Shown in pieces: positions 6,265 through 8,452 of a DNA stretch of 8,452 nucleotides; the first letter of the stretch is position 1; each line of letters opens with the position of its first letter. The position numbers and the translations under genes are program-made. The DNA is taken from the NCBI GenBank assembly GCA_002441055.1, contig DJWR01000134.1, positions 1-8,452 of the forward strand. Reading direction: 5' to 3'. The stretch is from Caulobacteraceae bacterium UBA6225. GTDB lineage: Bacteria; Pseudomonadota; Alphaproteobacteria; Caulobacterales; Caulobacteraceae. Under the pieces are notes generated by a model. The model searched no databases. It had not been told where the DNA came from and was given only the letters and a program-made list of their open reading frames with translations.

Positions 6265-7131
6265 CTATCGCCCGCCAGCATTGGCGTGGACGTAGACGGC
6301 CAGCGCCTTGAGGGTCTCGTCGTCAAAACGTCCGGCCCAGGCGGGCATGACGCCGTTACGGCCAGACCAGATCTGCGTCCGGATTTCTTCGCGCGAGGCC
6401 CCATAGAGCCATTCGCCGTCCGTCAGGTTCGGCGCCCCTTGGGTCTGGTCACCCAGGCCGGCAGGACCATGGCAGGACACGCACTGCTCGGCGAAGATCG
6501 GGCGGGCGCGGTCGGCGGCTTCCCGATCGCCGTCTTGCCGGGACAGAACCAGCACCAGCTCGGTCAGATCATTGATCTGGGCCGAGGTCAGCAGTTGGTC
6601 CCGACCAAAGGCGGGCATTTTTGAGAAGCGCGCGCCCTCGGCCCCTGAACGCACCCCCACCTGCAGGGTGTGATGGATGCCATCGAGGGTGCCGTCCCAC
6701 AGCCAGATATCGTCCAGCAGGTTGGGATAGCCCTTGGCGCCGGCGCCGCCGATCCCGTGGCAGGTGGCGCAGTTGTCGCCGAACACCGACTGGCCGACGG
6801 CCAGGGCGTATTGCTGCAGGTCGGGGTCGGCCTCGATCTCTTGCAGGGTGGCGTTAGTCAGTTGCGCCGCGCCTTCACCCCGCACCTGCTGCAGGGCTTC
6901 CAGCTGCTGGGCGACCTGGGCGCGGTCGGAGTGGCCCATCATGCCCTTGGTGTAGCCGCTGACCCCGGGCCAGGCCGGCATCAGCACCCAATAGACGATG
7001 GCGTAGGCGACGCCGGCCCAGAACATCCACAGCCACCAGCGGGGCAGGGGGTTGTCGAGTTCCTTGATGCCGTCCCACTCATGGCCCGTGGTCTCGACGC
7101 CTGTGATTTCGTCGGTCTCACGCTTGGACAT
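6265..7131 (-). CDS. ccoP: CcoP, diheme cytochrome c subunit of cbb3 oxidase
   Basis: This 288-aa protein passes electrons from periplasmic or membrane cytochrome c to CcoO. A cytoplasmic N-terminus (GHEWDGIKELDNPLP, 16-30) leads into one transmembrane helix (RWWLWMFWAGVAYAIVYWVL, 31-50). Two c-type heme domains follow: CATCHG at 121-126 with likely axial Met172 (KMPAF), and CVSCHG at 217-222 with likely axial Met262 (VMPAW). Length and order are normal for the family. The frame stays open further upstream (to 7188), but the ATG at 7131 gives the conserved N-terminus and has GAGG 6 nt upstream. It overlaps ccoQ by 14 nt in another frame, which suggests coupled translation. Confidence 0.95.
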   Translation of the reverse strand: MSKRETDEITGVETTGHEWDGIKELDNPLPRWWLWMFWAGVAYAIVYWVLMPAWPGVSGYTKGMMGHSDRAQVAQQLEALQQVRGEGAAQLTNATLQEIEADPDLQQYALAVGQSVFGDNCATCHGIGGAGAKGYPNLLDDIWLWDGTLDGIHHTLQVGVRSGAEGARFSKMPAFGRDQLLTSAQINDLTELVLVLSRQDGDREAADRARPIFAEQCVSCHGPAGLGDQTQGAPNLTDGEWLYGASREEIRTQIWSGRNGVMPAWAGRFDDETLKALAVYVHANAGGR

Positions 7132-7297
7132 TGTCGTCCTCATCCTTTTCGAGGGGCAGCATCGCGGCGCGGCGGAAGGCCTCGCCATTGCGGGGCCACA
7201 GGGCGTAGGCTACGCCTGCGGCGAAGATGGCGGCGAAGTAGAGGGTGCCGCCCTGTTGGGCGAACATGGCCACGGTTTCGTAGGTCAGATTGCTCAT
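7118..7297 (-). CDS. ccoQ: CcoQ, small membrane subunit of cbb3 oxidase
   Basis: This 59-aa protein begins MSNLTYETVAMFAQQGGTLY, followed by one transmembrane helix (about residues 17-33) and YALWPRNGEAF (31-41), where the WPRN-x-x-x-F pattern right after the helix is typical of CcoQ. The tail is acidic (EKDEDDN, 50-56). CcoQ protects the assembled oxidase from oxidative damage and helps CcoP associate in Rhodobacter; the same is inferred here. The ATG overlaps the ccoO stop by 4 nt (ATGA) and has GGAGAA 6 nt upstream. The 3' end overlaps ccoP by 14 nt. Confidence 0.92.
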   Translation of the reverse strand: MSNLTYETVAMFAQQGGTLYFAAIFAAGVAYALWPRNGEAFRRAAMLPLEKDEDDNVQA

Positions 7298-8037
7298 CGC
7301 AGGTTCTCCGGGGCTTCGGCCTCATAGGTGGAGAAATCGACGAGGGTGCCGAGCATCTGCATGTAGGCGATCAGGGCGTCCATCTCGGTCAGACGAGCCG
7401 GGTCGCCATCGAAATCCCGCTGCAGCACCGCCTCGCCATAGCGCCCTTTCAGGTCGCGGGCCGGGGCGAAGGGATCGGCCTGGGTCATCAGGTCGGTCCT
7501 TGCGTTGTCGATCATGTCCTGGGTGTAGGGCACGCCCACCTTGGTCATGGCCGCCAGCTTGGCCTGGACGTCATCCAGCTCGAGCTCGCGCCCAGACAGG
7601 AAGGCGTAGGGCGGCATCACCGACTCCGGCACCACCGAGCGAGGATCGATCAGGTGGTCGCGGTGCCAGTCGTCGGAATACTTGCCGCCGACCCGGGCCA
7701 GGTCAGGTCCCGTGCGCTTGGACCCCCACTGGAAGGGGTGGTCGTACATGCTCTCGGCCGCGAGGCTGTAGTGACCGTAGCGCTCCACCTCGTCGCGGAG
7801 GGGGCGGATCATCTGCGAATGGCAGTTGTAGCAGCCCTCGCGGATGTAGATGTCCCGGCCAGCCAGCTCGAGGGGGGTGTAGGGACGAACGCCCTTCACC
7901 TTCTCGATTGTGCTCTCGAGGTAGAAGAGCGGGGCGATCTCCACCAGGCCCCCGACCGAGACCACCAGCAGGATGGCCACGGTCAGGAGGATGGAGCGGC
8001 GTTCCAGGACGACGTGCTTGTTCCAGATAGTCTTCAT
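7294..8037 (-). CDS. ccoO: CcoO, monoheme cytochrome c subunit of cbb3 oxidase
   Basis: This 247-aa protein is anchored by one N-terminal transmembrane helix (about residues 14-31) and exposes a cytochrome c domain to the periplasm. The heme site is CYNCHSQMIRP (C69, C72, H73), and Met141 in VPESVMPPY is the likely distal ligand. The family signatures REGCYNCHSQ and FQWGSKRTGPDLARVGGKYSDDW (about 102-124) are intact. It takes electrons from CcoP and hands them to heme b of CcoN. The ATG is 10 nt after the ccoN stop and follows AGGGGG at a good distance; the stop overlaps ccoQ by 4 nt. Confidence 0.96.
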   Translation of the reverse strand: MKTIWNKHVVLERRSILLTVAILLVVSVGGLVEIAPLFYLESTIEKVKGVRPYTPLELAGRDIYIREGCYNCHSQMIRPLRDEVERYGHYSLAAESMYDHPFQWGSKRTGPDLARVGGKYSDDWHRDHLIDPRSVVPESVMPPYAFLSGRELELDDVQAKLAAMTKVGVPYTQDMIDNARTDLMTQADPFAPARDLKGRYGEAVLQRDFDGDPARLTEMDALIAYMQMLGTLVDFSTYEAEAPENLR

Positions 8038-8047
8038 CGAAGCCCCC

Positions 8048-8452
8048 TTACTCGGCCGGGATCAAGGCAGGGGCGGGGGTCGCGGCCGTCGAGACAGGGC
8101 TCGGCAGGCGGACCGTACGCCACAGGTTGTAGGACATGATGACGGCGCCCGAGAGGTACATGAGGCCGCCCAGCATCCGGATGACGTTTTCGACGTGCTT
8201 GGCTGCCACCGTCTCAACAAAGGCGTTGGCGAGGAACCCTTGCGGCGTGTATTCGCGCCACATCAGACCTTCCATGATGCCCGACACCCACATGGCGCAG
8301 ATGTAGAGCAGGATGCCAGTGGTCGCGATCCAGAAGTGCCATTCCACCAGTTGGTTCGAATACAGCCGGTCCTTCTTCCACAACCAGGGAACCATGCAGT
8401 ACATGGCGCCGAAGCTGATGAAGCCGACCCAGCCCAGCGCGCCGGAGTGCAC
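8048..8452 (-). CDS. ccoN: CcoN, catalytic subunit of cbb3 oxidase, C-terminal part
   Basis: Only the last 134 codons are present; the start lies beyond the right edge. The visible part begins VHSGALGWVGFISFGAMYC. In CcoN this follows a Gly-His, giving an H-x-H pair that ligates heme b3 and heme b; the His seen at the second codon should be the low-spin heme b ligand. Three transmembrane helices follow, with the family signature VEWHFWIATTGILLYICAMW (36-55) and IMEGLMWREY (59-68), ending in a Pro/Ala-rich tail. CcoN carries the heme b3-CuB site where oxygen is reduced. The first codon in the window (GTG for Val) is internal, not a start. Confidence 0.96.
   Translation of the reverse strand: MHSGALGWVGFISFGAMYCMVPWLWKKDRLYSNQLVEWHFWIATTGILLYICAMWVSGIMEGLMWREYTPQGFLANAFVETVAAKHVENVIRMLGGLMYLSGAVIMSYNLWRTVRLPSPVSTAATPAPALIPAE

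Noticed and set aside
7129..7188. Upstream extension of ccoP to 7188
   Set aside because: The extra 19 residues lie within ccoQ in another frame and lack family character; the ATG at 7131 gives the normal CcoP N-terminus and has a ribosome binding site.
6670..8139. 489-codon open frame on the plus strand opposite ccoP, ccoQ and ccoO
   Set aside because: It is antisense to three intact, recognisable genes, and its His/Gly/Val/Gln-rich composition is what reverse reading of high-GC codons gives. It shows no domain.
1939..8452. FNR/FixK anaerobox (TTGAT-N4-ATCAA) within the cco locus
   Set aside because: TTGAT half-sites occur (for example near 2626, 5316 and 6568), but none has the matching half at the right spacing. 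The operator is expected upstream of ccoN, outside the window.

Overview
The window looks like a chromosomal segment of a high-GC alphaproteobacterium, most likely in the Caulobacterales (Caulobacter, Phenylobacterium or a relative). The reasons are the alphaproteobacterial ccoNOQP-ccoGHIS gene order, the protein sequence style, and an ECF sigma/NrsF pair whose two cysteines fall almost exactly where they do in Caulobacter NrsF. The genus is an inference from family knowledge, not from a search.

Layout. (1) 1-463, minus strand: the N-terminal part of a probable lipoprotein of the glucose/sorbosone dehydrogenase beta-propeller family, continuing past the left edge. (2) 464-767: a 304-base divergent intergenic region. 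It holds a good candidate ECF promoter (GTAACC-N15-CGAA), an imperfect inverted repeat touching its -35 element, and possibly remnants of a decayed gene. (3) 768-1938, plus strand: a two-gene operon, a SigF-like ECF sigma factor and its membrane anti-sigma factor NrsF (DUF1109), overlapping by 11 nt. (4) 1939-8452, minus strand: the cbb3-type cytochrome oxidase locus, read right to left as ccoN (3' part only), ccoO, ccoQ, ccoP, ccoG, ccoH, ccoI, ccoS. Two genes here, ccoQ (59 aa) and ccoS (51 aa), are short and easily missed.

How the genes work together. CcoN (heme b/CuB subunit), CcoO (monoheme c) and CcoP (diheme c) form the high-affinity oxygen-reducing proton pump, and CcoQ stabilises it. 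CcoG (membrane ferredoxin-like, Cu reductase), CcoH, CcoI (Cu-exporting P1B-ATPase) and CcoS supply copper and heme and assemble the enzyme. Every cco gene is separated from the next by at most 10 nt or overlaps it, so one polycistronic, translationally coupled message is likely. Its main promoter should lie upstream of ccoN, outside the window. No FNR/FixK-type box was seen inside.

The main points of interest lie outside the textbook oxidase genes. A metal/redox-type SigF-NrsF module is transcribed head-on into a copper-handling assembly operon. The stop codons of nrsF and ccoS are directly adjacent, with no base between them, inside a perfect 12-bp palindrome. The sigma gene's own promoter appears to give an almost leaderless message. 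No mobile element, CRISPR array, tRNA or rRNA was seen.
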